Assembly: GCF_008365405.1 (NCBI RefSeq)
Contig: NZ_QOKV01000036.1
Span: 1 to 41,615, forward strand
Length of the DNA: 41,615 nt
Reading direction: 5' to 3'
From: Azospirillum brasilense
GTDB taxonomy: Bacteria; Pseudomonadota; Alphaproteobacteria; Azospirillales; Azospirillaceae
The position numbers and the translations under genes were made by a program. Below are positions 16,592 to 23,906 of the stretch, piece by piece; position 1 is the stretch's first letter, and the number at the start of each line of letters is the position of its first letter. The notes under the pieces are model-generated. The model saw only the letters and a program-made list of their open reading frames with translations, ran no database searches and was not told the DNA's origin.

Positions 16592-17227
16592 TCAGCTTCG
16601 AAGGTGCTGCAAGAGGAAGTTGCGGGCCTCCAGCAGTTGACTCATCCGCTCGGCGCTGGACAGCAGGCCGGTGTCGGGGTGGAAGATCGGGGCCAGCGTG
16701 CGGAAACGGCTGTTCACCACCTGCGGATCGAGGCCCCATTCATGGGTGAAGCCCAGCACGTAGGTGGCCTGCCAAGGCTTGCGGATCGGCTGGCGCAGCG
16801 GGCGGAAGGCCAGCGTCTCCAGCGCCGCGGTCAACTGCTCCAGGCGCAGGCGGCAGCGGCTCATCTCGCTTTCCACGGCGTTCAGCTCGCCCGCGGTGAT
16901 GAGGTGCGCGCCGTCGTCGCTGCCGATGGTGGCGGCGACCCAGGCGGCCTTGCGCACGGTCGCCGCATCCAGCGGCGTGGCGTGGCGCACGCGCAGCTTC
17001 GGCACCACCCGCACGCGGCGGGTGCCGCCGCTCTTCAGCGTCACGGTGCGGTGGGAGACGTCCACCGGTTCGGGGCTGCCGGGATCGGGCAGATGGGTCA
17101 GCGCCTCCGGCCCGACCAGCGTCAGGCAGGATCGGATCAGGGCGGGCACCGTCATGCCGCGCGCCGCCGCCGCGGAGTCCACGGCGGCGTAAAGGGCATG
17201 CTGACAGGGTGCTGTGATGGTGGGCAA
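16592..17227 (-). CDS. J-domain (DnaJ-like) protein of the T6SS locus
   Basis: A 211-aa cytoplasmic protein whose last ~60 residues read as a J domain: ATYVLGF (helix I region), an HPD triad at 183-185 (FRTLAPIFHPDTG) and a final helix (SQLLEARNFLL). J domains stimulate Hsp70 ATPases. The N-terminal ~45 residues look like a small helical or ribbon-helix-helix element, followed by a basic beta-rich stretch with a TLKSGGTRRVRV core. The start is TTG at 17227, chosen because GGAGG lies 4 bases before it; the first ATG would remove 24 residues. It is transcribed toward tssB and may recruit DnaK to T6SS assembly or effector handling (inference). Confidence 0.75.
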   Translation of the reverse strand: MPTITAPCQHALYAAVDSAAAARGMTVPALIRSCLTLVGPEALTHLPDPGSPEPVDVSHRTVTLKSGGTRRVRVVPKLRVRHATPLDAATVRKAAWVAATIGSDDGAHLITAGELNAVESEMSRCRLRLEQLTAALETLAFRPLRQPIRKPWQATYVLGFTHEWGLDPQVVNSRFRTLAPIFHPDTGLLSSAERMSQLLEARNFLLQHLRS

Positions 17228-17355
17228 AGGGCCTCCGGGTACGCACGGCGGTATTGCCCCGCAAGGTGTGCGATGGCGGGCCGTCGCGGAACGCCTTGTT
17301 GGTCCACTCCCGGAGTCACGCCGTTGGAACTGCGTCCGTTGCGGAGTGAAGGCGG

Positions 17356-17670
17356 TCAGGCGTCCTTGCTGCCGCGGAGTTCCTCCATCACGGCGCGGAT
17401 GCCGGTTTCCAGCGCCCGGACGCGGCGGCGCTGCCGCTCCTCCCGCCGCAAGGCCTCCTGCGTCTCGCCGCGCAGACGGTCCACCTCCTCGACCAGCGAG
17501 GGGGCGACGGTGCCGCGGTCGGTGTAGAACAGTCCGACCTGAATGACCTCGTAGAGGGAGGTTCCGGCGGGCATCAGCCGCTCCAGCGCGGAGAGGGCGG
17601 CCAGCCGTTCCCCGGGAGCATCGCTGCGCAGCCGGGCGAGGATCGCGTGCAGGCGGGCATCCCGGTTCAT
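17356..17670 (-). CDS. Small coiled-coil protein of unknown function at the head of the tss operon
   Basis: A 104-aa soluble protein. The first half (ARLRSDAPGERLAALSALER, then GTSLYEVIQ) resembles a short helical segment shared by many small alphaproteobacterial proteins. The second half (EEVDRLRGETQEALRREERQ) should form a charged coiled coil. I do not recognise a function. Its start codon lies inside a perfect 14-bp tandem repeat, and a 5-codon mini-frame overlaps it. It is the first minus-strand gene of the divergent tss control region, so it could be a local regulator, but that is only positional. Confidence 0.6.
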   Translation of the reverse strand: MNRDARLHAILARLRSDAPGERLAALSALERLMPAGTSLYEVIQVGLFYTDRGTVAPSLVEEVDRLRGETQEALRREERQRRRVRALETGIRAVMEELRGSKDA

Positions 17671-17689
17671 GATGGCCGGTTCATGATGG
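17662..17689. repeat. 14-bp perfect tandem duplication over the start codon of the 104-aa gene
   Basis: CCGGTTCATGATGG occurs twice with no gap (17662-17675 and 17676-17689). On the minus strand each copy supplies ATGAACCGG. The upstream ATG opens a frame of five codons whose TGA overlaps the true ATG. The unit is not a multiple of three, so a change in copy number would alter the leader and not merely lengthen the protein. Confidence 0.75.
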
Positions 17690-17703
17690 AGCGCGTCCTT
17701 TCT

Positions 17704-17784
17704 GATTGGCCGGTCTGGTTCGCCGGGGGAGTATCGCAGGGGCCGGGGAGCGGCAAAAGCAGATCAGACCAAGTTGGGCCAATC
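17704..17784. promoter_or_regulatory. Inverted repeat in the divergent T6SS control region
   Basis: GATTGGCC (17704-17711) is complementary to GGCCAATC (17777-17784). Nested inside, GGTCTG (17712-17717) is complementary to CAGACC (17765-17770). The pair lies in the 169-bp gap between the two divergent tss operons, where a shared regulator would bind. No convincing -35/-10 or sigma-54 promoter could be picked out. Confidence 0.35.
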
Positions 17785-17839
17785 TGAACGGGATGCCCCC
17801 GCGGAAAGCCGCTATAGCCGGACCCTTGGGAGGCTGGCC

Positions 17840-18592
17840 ATGCTCTACGGTTTCGGGCGTCTGGCGCTTGTGTTGTGGTTGTGCGCCGTGGGCGGGCAGG
17901 CGTTCACCCTGTTCGCCTTTCACAACGCGGTTGCGGAGGCGCACACGGCGGAAATCGCCGCGCGCGCGTCGGCGCTGGCCAGCCGCGTCGCCGCAAGCGC
18001 GGCGGAACGCGCCGCCATCGGCTTTCCGCTCGCCGACCAGAACGACCTGCAAAGGCTGATCGAAATGGCCTCCACCGGCGGCGGGGGCGTGCGGCTCTAT
18101 GTGGTGGACCCGCGCGGGACCGTGCTGTTCGCCACCGCCCAGGCGGCGGGGACGCCGGTGCCGACCTCCTGGATGGGCGGCGCCGCGGGGCTGCCGGCGG
18201 AGCCGTGGGACCTCGCGGACCGCGACGGCGTGCTGGTCGGCGTGCCGGTGGCCGACGCCTTGGGCAAGCCCGCCGGCGCCGTGCTGGGCCTCGCCCCGCA
18301 GCAGGACGCACGGGTGGAGGTTCTGGCCGCGCTGCGCGAGACGGCGACGGTCACCGCCGTCTTCCTGGCCGCCATCGGGCTTCTCGCCGTTCTCGGCACG
18401 CGGCTGCTGCTGTCCGGCGTCTGCCGGTCCGTTCTGGAGCGGACGGCCTTCTACGCCGCTGAGGCGCGGCAGCTTCAGGCCAACGGGTCCGCCACCGTCG
18501 CGGTGGGCGATCCGGCGCTGTCCGCCGTCCTGGCCGGGCTGCACGCGGCGGAGACCGAGGCCGCCCGCATCGACGGGGAGGTGCTGCGATGA
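17840..18592 (+). CDS. Membrane sensor protein with extracytoplasmic Cache/PAS-like domain (sensor 1)
   Basis: A 250-aa protein with membrane helices at about 5-27 and 170-193 enclosing a ~140-residue periplasmic domain. That domain contains VRLYVVDPRGTVLF (about 84-97), typical of Cache/PAS-like sensor folds. A ~55-residue cytoplasmic tail follows without a recognisable output domain. The start at 17840 has GGGAGG seven bases before it. Its stop overlaps the next gene by 4 nt. The periplasmic part resembles that of the following protein (GFPLADQNDL against GLPLDRMAGM, then the VVD-x-x-G strand), which suggests duplication. It probably works as a partner subunit of the next two proteins (inference). 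Confidence 0.7.
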   Translation: MLYGFGRLALVLWLCAVGGQAFTLFAFHNAVAEAHTAEIAARASALASRVAASAAERAAIGFPLADQNDLQRLIEMASTGGGGVRLYVVDPRGTVLFATAQAAGTPVPTSWMGGAAGLPAEPWDLADRDGVLVGVPVADALGKPAGAVLGLAPQQDARVEVLAALRETATVTAVFLAAIGLLAVLGTRLLLSGVCRSVLERTAFYAAEARQLQANGSATVAVGDPALSAVLAGLHAAETEAARIDGEVLR

Positions 18593-20547
18593 CCCGCCCG
18601 GCGACGCTGTTCCCCCAGCGCAGCGTGTTGCGGCGCTTCATCCCGCTGATGGCGGTGGTGGTCGTCGTGCCCTGGCTCGCCACGCTGGCGGCGGCGCTGA
18701 TCGCCGCGGCCGGGCTGGCTGACCGGGGAACCGCGTCCCGCGCCGAGATCGTCGGGACGGCCATCGCCCACGATCTGGAAAAGGCGCTGGCGCTCGGCCT
18801 GCCGCTCGACCGCATGGCCGGGATGGACGATTATCTGGGCGAGGCCGGCGCGGTGTTTCCGGAGATCAAGCTCATCCTGGTGGTGGACGGCGCCGGCCGC
18901 CCCTTGTTCCAGAAATCCGACGCGGCGCGCCCCGACCTGTCGGTCCGGCTGGTGCCGGCGGAGACTGACTGGTCCGCGCTGGGGCTGGTCCCGCAACGCT
19001 TTCCCATTCGCCAGGGCGCCGCGACGGCGGGAGAGGTTCTGCTGGGCCGCAGCGCCGTGGCGCAGCCGGCCAACGCGCCGCGCATCCTGATCGACTTCGC
19101 GGTGGCGCTGAGCATCGCGCTGGCGCTCGGCGGGCTGGCGCTGCGCACCATGCTGAACGCCCAGGTGATGGCGCCGCTGCGGCTGGCGGCATCGTTGGAG
19201 GCCAACCTCGCGCGTTCCGCCTACGACCGCATCGCCCCGCCGGTGGAGCAGAGCCTGATCGGCACCCTTCTGGCCGAGATGAACCGGGTGGTGACCGGCG
19301 TGAACGACCGCTTCGCCCGCCTGCGCAGCTACTTGGCCGAGGTGCGCGATCTCAGCTTCAACAAGGATGCCGCGGCGGAGGTGGCGCCGCTGATCGAGCG
19401 GATCGAGCGGTTGGGCCGCTTCTCGCCCGACCGGCTGACCGCTCTGGCGCCGCCGGACGCCGGGTCGTTGCCCTACGCCGCCGCCTTCTGCGCCGGTGTG
19501 GGGGCGGCCATCGCCGCGGCCATGGCGGCGCGGCATCTGCCGCCGGGTATCGCGCTCGGCGGGGTGGTTCTGGGCATGGCCGCGGCGGTTCCGCTCGCCT
19601 TCGCGCTCGGCCGCCGAGCACCCATTGCGGGGATGCTGGCGTTGGGCGGCTGGGCGTTGCTGAATGGGCTGGGAGACGGGGCGGCGGTCTGGCTGAGCGG
19701 CGTTGTGTTTGGCGGGGCGGTGCTGGGCGGGCTTTCCGCGGCGCTTCCCTTCCAGGCGGCGCGTCCCGCCGCGGAAAGTTTGCGCGCCGGGCCGGCGGTG
19801 TCCGCCGCGGGCGGTCTGGTCGCCGGGACGGGGCTGTCGGTCCTGTGCATCGGCGGTGGCGTGCCGGGCGTCCTCATGGCCGGCGCGGTGCTGTCCGGAT
19901 TGGCCGGTCTGCTGGCCGCCGTCCGGCTGGAGCGGCGGAGCGGTCTGACGCTGCCGCGCGTGACCCTCCGCGCTCTGCTGGCGGTGGACCGCTGGTGGGT
20001 GGACGGGGCGCTGCGGCCGAAGGGCTGGGCGCTGTGGCTGGTCACGGCGCTGGCCCTGGCGGCGTTGAGCCGGACCGACGGCGGCGGGGCGGTGGACGCC
20101 CGCCGGGTTGCGGAACTCTTCTGGCTGCACGCCACCCCGGCTTGGCTGGTCGCCGCGCTGGTCGCGGTGCTGGTGCCGCGGGGGGCTGCGGGGCTGCTGA
20201 GTTTGGGCGCGACGGCGGTGGTCGGGCTTCTCCTGGCGCTTGGTCCGGTGGAGCCGGGAACGGCCGTCGCGCTGGGCATCGCCGCGGCGCTTGGCGCCGG
20301 CCATGCGGGATTCGCGGCGTCCGGGAACTGGGGGGGGCTGACCGCGGCCCGCGCCGCGCTGACCCTGGCCGGAACGCTCGGCGTGCTGTGGCTGTCCGGC
20401 GGGAGCAACACGGTGGTGGCCGCCGGAACGCTGCCCTCCCTCGCCTTGCTCGCCGGGATCGCCGCGCTGCCGCCGCTGGCGCTGGCCCTGTGGCGCTACG
20501 CCACGCCACGCCGGCGCGTTCCGGTCGAAGGGGAGGCCGCGCGATGA
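18589..20547 (+). CDS. Sensor domain fused to a polytopic membrane domain (sensor 2)
   Basis: A 652-aa inner-membrane protein. Residues ~15-42 and ~168-186 are membrane helices around a periplasmic Cache-like domain (LILVVDGAGRPLF at about 95-107). A HAMP-like helical linker follows (~187-295). From about 297 to 640 there are some ten further hydrophobic helices, weakly like a degenerate major-facilitator permease (an FALGRR turn near 330), but no confident transporter motif. It overlaps both neighbours by 4 nt (ATGA). The joining of a sensor to a permease-like bundle is unusual. It might transmit a periplasmic signal or gate a small solute; neither is shown. Confidence 0.65.
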   Translation: MTRPATLFPQRSVLRRFIPLMAVVVVVPWLATLAAALIAAAGLADRGTASRAEIVGTAIAHDLEKALALGLPLDRMAGMDDYLGEAGAVFPEIKLILVVDGAGRPLFQKSDAARPDLSVRLVPAETDWSALGLVPQRFPIRQGAATAGEVLLGRSAVAQPANAPRILIDFAVALSIALALGGLALRTMLNAQVMAPLRLAASLEANLARSAYDRIAPPVEQSLIGTLLAEMNRVVTGVNDRFARLRSYLAEVRDLSFNKDAAAEVAPLIERIERLGRFSPDRLTALAPPDAGSLPYAAAFCAGVGAAIAAAMAARHLPPGIALGGVVLGMAAAVPLAFALGRRAPIAGMLALGGWALLNGLGDGAAVWLSGVVFGGAVLGGLSAALPFQAARPAAESLRAGPAVSAAGGLVAGTGLSVLCIGGGVPGVLMAGAVLSGLAGLLAAVRLERRSGLTLPRVTLRALLAVDRWWVDGALRPKGWALWLVTALALAALSRTDGGGAVDARRVAELFWLHATPAWLVAALVAVLVPRGAAGLLSLGATAVVGLLLALGPVEPGTAVALGIAAALGAGHAGFAASGNWGGLTAARAALTLAGTLGVLWLSGGSNTVVAAGTLPSLALLAGIAALPPLALALWRYATPRRRVPVEGEAAR

Positions 20548-22568
20548 CCGGTCTTCGCCAGCGCATGACGGTGGCCGCCGCCGCGGTGGTCCTCGCCGTG
20601 CTCGTCACCGCCGCGGTCTTCGCCCTGCTGCGCATCGAGAGCGGGGCAACCCGCCACGCCGAGGACGAAGGGCGGATGACCCTGCGGCTGTGGGAAGGGC
20701 TGCTCGACCAGTCCGCCGCCGCCGCTCGGGTGGCGGTGGGCGATCCCCGCCTCACCGACGCCCTGGAGCGCGGCAACGCCGCGGTGGTGGCGGAGCGGCT
20801 CGGCGCTCTGGGCTTCACGGCGGTAACGGTGATCAACGGCGCCGGGCAGACCCTGCTCGCCGTCCCGGCCGACCAGCCGATCCGCCTTCTCGACGAGCGG
20901 CGCATCGGGCAGGTATTGGCCCGCAACGACACGCAGGACGGTCTGGTGCTGACCGGCGGTGCCGCGCAGCTTCTGCTCGCCCGACCCCTCGGCGCGCAGC
21001 GGCCGGCCGACCGGGCGCTGGTCGCCATCCGTCCGCTGACCGGCAGCCTGGAGGCGCTGGCCGGCGTCCTCGGCGGCTCGGCCTTCCTGGTCGGCAGCGA
21101 CGGCACGCTGTACGGTCACGCCGGGCCGCTGGCCTGGGCCGACGTGCGTCCCGCCGCTGAGCGCGGCGAGGAGGTGCAGGCGAGCATCGGCGCCCGCGGC
21201 TACGGCGTGCGCAAGCTGCGCCTGCCCAAGGTGGCCGGCACGGAGGGGGACGGCACGCTGTACCTCGTCACCGTGCGCGAGAGCACGCTGGCCACCATGG
21301 CCGACAGCCTGCTCGACAGCTCGGCCATCCTGGTGGTGCTGATGGTGCTGGTGGCGGGGACCCTGGGTCTGGACTGGTACTTCCGGCGGGTCTTCACGCC
21401 GGTCTACGCCTCGATGTCCGCCCTGTCGGCCCTGGCGGCGGGGGACACCGGCGTTGCCGTGCTGGGGGCGGAGCGCGCCGACGAGGCCGGGCAGCTCGCC
21501 CGCACCGTCGAGGTCTTCCGCAGCCGCAGCCGGGCGCTGCGCGACGCCGAGGAGCGGCGCGCCCGTCACTGGCTGCGCCAGCAGTCCTTCATCCGCCGCC
21601 AGATGCTCCGTCTGTCGGAAACCCTGCCGGAGCAGGGGCGGCGGGAACTTCTTGCCGACCTTGCCCGCATCGAGGCGGCGTCGGAGGGCAGGACGCCCTG
21701 CGCACGCACCGACGATCCCGGCGCGCTCGCGGTCGCCTTCGAGGTGATGGCGGAGCGCGTGCGCGACCAGCACACCGCGCTCGATGGCATGGTCCGGCAG
21801 CTTCAGTCGGCGCTGGACACCCGCACGGAGCTTGTGGAACTGCAGAAGCAGTTCGAGATCGCCCGGCGCATGCAGGCGGCCATCCTGCCGCCCGACCTGA
21901 CCACGGCGCCCGATCTGGAAGCGTCGGGCCTGATGCGCCCGGCTGCGGAGTTCGACGGCAGCTTCTACGACTTCTTCCTGACGGCGGACGGGTCGCTGGC
22001 GGTGCTGATCGGGCAGGTGTCGGGCGGCGGGCTGGCCGCCGGTTTCATGACGGTGACGGCGCGCGCCGCGCTGCGGACGCTGGCGGCGGCCGGGCTCGGG
22101 CCGGCGGCCTGCCTGACCGGCGCCAACCGTCTGCTGGCGGCGGACAACGCCGCGGGGCTGTCGATCGGGCTCGCCATGGGCATCGTGTCGCCGCGCTCCC
22201 GCCGGTTGGTCTTCGCCGCCGCGGGCGTGCCGGAGCCCTTCCTGCTGCGGCGCTTCGGCGACGTCGTGGACCTGCCGGTGGCGGCCAACCCGCCGCTCGG
22301 CCTCGACCCCGCGATGACGGCGGTGGAGACCGCGCTCGACCTGCCGGTGCCCTCGACGCTGGTGCTGTGCAACGGCGGACTGCTGGACGGTGAGAACCGC
22401 TTCGGCGTCGCCTTCGGGCGGGCGCGGCTGACCGGCATCCTCGGCAATCTCGACGACCTGTCCTCGGCCAGCGTCACCGCGGCGGTGTCCGCCGGGCTGA
22501 CCGAGCATGGGGGCGGCGCCGCGATGGCGGTGGATCGGCTGTGCGTCGCCCTGCGGGTGCGGGCATGA
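20544..22568 (+). CDS. HAMP/SpoIIE-family protein, probable catalytically inactive pseudophosphatase
   Basis: A 674-aa protein. Helices at about 8-29 and 259-279 flank a periplasmic sensor (VTVINGAGQTLL). A HAMP domain (ALAAGD, then RADEAGQLART) and coiled coil follow, then a SpoIIE/RsbU-type PP2C domain from about 445 (ELQKQFEIARRMQAAILPP leads into it as in RsbU). The usual metal-binding aspartates appear lost: the GGD motif reads DGS (S473), GDVSG reads GQVSG (Q491), TDG reads CNG (N610), and the terminal DD pair reads VD (V663). The NAGH motif reads AAGV. Such a domain could still bind a partner but should not dephosphorylate. Active family members cleave phosphoserine from anti-sigma antagonists. 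Confidence 0.82.
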   Translation: MTGLRQRMTVAAAAVVLAVLVTAAVFALLRIESGATRHAEDEGRMTLRLWEGLLDQSAAAARVAVGDPRLTDALERGNAAVVAERLGALGFTAVTVINGAGQTLLAVPADQPIRLLDERRIGQVLARNDTQDGLVLTGGAAQLLLARPLGAQRPADRALVAIRPLTGSLEALAGVLGGSAFLVGSDGTLYGHAGPLAWADVRPAAERGEEVQASIGARGYGVRKLRLPKVAGTEGDGTLYLVTVRESTLATMADSLLDSSAILVVLMVLVAGTLGLDWYFRRVFTPVYASMSALSALAAGDTGVAVLGAERADEAGQLARTVEVFRSRSRALRDAEERRARHWLRQQSFIRRQMLRLSETLPEQGRRELLADLARIEAASEGRTPCARTDDPGALAVAFEVMAERVRDQHTALDGMVRQLQSALDTRTELVELQKQFEIARRMQAAILPPDLTTAPDLEASGLMRPAAEFDGSFYDFFLTADGSLAVLIGQVSGGGLAAGFMTVTARAALRTLAAAGLGPAACLTGANRLLAADNAAGLSIGLAMGIVSPRSRRLVFAAAGVPEPFLLRRFGDVVDLPVAANPPLGLDPAMTAVETALDLPVPSTLVLCNGGLLDGENRFGVAFGRARLTGILGNLDDLSSASVTAAVSAGLTEHGGGAAMAVDRLCVALRVRA

Positions 22569-23164
22569 GGGCGCGCGGCATTCTGGCCGGCGCGCTCGCC
22601 CTGATGGTCTCCTTGCTGGCCGGGCCGGTGGCGGCGGAGGGTGCCCCGATGTCCGAGGGCGGACCGGCGCTGTTCCAGTGCAGCCGCTACCTGCGCAACG
22701 GGGAGGCGCTCTACGGCATTCCTCCGGGCATCCTGCACGCCATGAGCCTCGTGGAATCCGGGAGGGCGGGCATGCCCTGGCCCTGGGCGCTGAACGTCTC
22801 CGGCCGCCCGCACTATCCGGCGACGCGGCGCGAGGCGCTGCGGCTGATGCAGGACGGCGAGGGCGGCCTGCGCGGCGACGTGGCGGTCGGCTGCATGCAG
22901 ATCCACACGCGCTGGCACGCCGGCTCCTTCGCGGGGGGCGACGACATGCTGGACCCCGCGGTCAACGTCGCCTACGCCGCCCGCTTCCTGCGGGAGCTGT
23001 ACGACCGCCACGGCTCCTGGACCGAGGCGGTGCGCCGCTATCACGCCAGCGACCCGACGGCGCAGGACACCTATCTCTGCCTCGTGCTCGACCGGCGGGT
23101 GCGGCTCGGCTACCAGCGCGAGACGGCGGAGATGCGCCGGCTGTGCGGCGGCCCGGAATCGTGA
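22565..23164 (+). CDS. Periplasmic lytic transglycosylase (SLT domain)
   Basis: A 199-aa protein with a signal peptide (hydrophobic ~6-24, cleavage near AAEGA) and a compact SLT fold. The catalytic glutamate is E64 in SLVESG. The family GCMQIH motif follows, and AVNVAYAARFLREL closes the fold. Such enzymes cut the glycan strands of peptidoglycan. In enteroaggregative E. coli a recruited transglycosylase (MltE) lets the TssJLM complex cross the wall; a dedicated enzyme in the operon would do the same. Its ATG overlaps the preceding stop by 4 nt. Confidence 0.88.
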   Translation: MRARGILAGALALMVSLLAGPVAAEGAPMSEGGPALFQCSRYLRNGEALYGIPPGILHAMSLVESGRAGMPWPWALNVSGRPHYPATRREALRLMQDGEGGLRGDVAVGCMQIHTRWHAGSFAGGDDMLDPAVNVAYAARFLRELYDRHGSWTEAVRRYHASDPTAQDTYLCLVLDRRVRLGYQRETAEMRRLCGGPES

Positions 23165-23174
23165 GCGCGGCGCC

Positions 23175-23690
23175 ATGAAGAAACTTCTGATCGGCGTGCT
23201 GGCGCTGCTCCTCCTCCTGGTGGCTTTCGCGGGCGGCTATTTCCTGGCCGGAGGATCCTTGCCGGGCACGGCGGAGGAGTCGGCGCCCGCAGAGGCGAAC
23301 GCCGCGCCCGCTTCGCCGACCGCAGCACCGCCGGACGCGGCGAAGGCGGAGCCGGACAAGGCCGCGCCGGCCGCCGTCCCGGTCCGTCCGGTTGCCACCG
23401 TGAAGTCGGCGACGGCGCGCTTCTCCATCGAACTCGGTGTGTTCCGCTCCGCCGGGAACGCCCAGGACTTCGCGGCGGTGCTGGCCGGTCGGGGCCTTCC
23501 GGTGGAGATCGTCGAGACCATGGACGCCGCCGGAGGGCAGTGGCACCGGGTGCGCGCCGGTGCCTTCGCCGACCACTGGCAGGCCGAGGCGCGCCGCCCA
23601 TCCTTCGAGCGCATCGCCGGGATCGGCGGTGTGGTGGTCGAGGAACCGCTTGCCACCGCCCAGCCCGCGAAGGCCGGCGGCGGCGAATGA
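23175..23690 (+). CDS. Membrane-anchored SPOR-domain protein (first)
   Basis: A 171-aa protein with one N-terminal membrane helix (4-26), an alanine/proline-rich periplasmic linker (~30-75) and a C-terminal SPOR-like domain (FSIELGVFRSAGNAQDFAA to about 160). SPOR domains bind peptidoglycan lacking stem peptides, the product expected after glycan remodelling. It starts 10 bases after the transglycosylase gene, so it probably anchors T6SS parts to remodelled wall (inference). Confidence 0.8.
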   Translation: MKKLLIGVLALLLLLVAFAGGYFLAGGSLPGTAEESAPAEANAAPASPTAAPPDAAKAEPDKAAPAAVPVRPVATVKSATARFSIELGVFRSAGNAQDFAAVLAGRGLPVEIVETMDAAGGQWHRVRAGAFADHWQAEARRPSFERIAGIGGVVVEEPLATAQPAKAGGGE

Positions 23691-23846
23691 TCCAGTTCGG
23701 ACCAACGGGGTAACCCACCGGATTTGCGGGCTTCTCCGCATGGTGGGGCGGGCCTCCGGGCCATCGCCGCGAAACCCCCGCGGGACTACGCCAGAACGAA
23801 CCAGACAGCGCGCGGATTTGGGCCGCCGGGATGCTTCTATCAGGCT

Positions 23847-23875
23847 GGGCCGCCGCCCTGCGCGGCGGGCGGCCC
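23847..23875. terminator. Strong GC hairpin before the second SPOR gene
   Basis: GGGCCGCCGCC and GGCGGGCGGCCC pair almost perfectly (one bulge) around a 6-base loop, 32 bases before the second SPOR gene. It lacks a long T-run. It might attenuate the transcript or mark a split between the sensor/wall genes and the tssJKLM genes. The 216-bp gap around it holds no gene I can support. Confidence 0.3.
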
Positions 23876-23906
23876 GACCGATGATTTCTTCCCAGGAATT
23901 CCCGCG

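Noticed and set aside
22241..22400. Frameshift or sequencing error as a cause of the missing SpoIIE active-site residues
   Set aside because: The frame is continuous and the flanking fold motifs align across all altered sites, so scattered substitutions fit better than a frame error.
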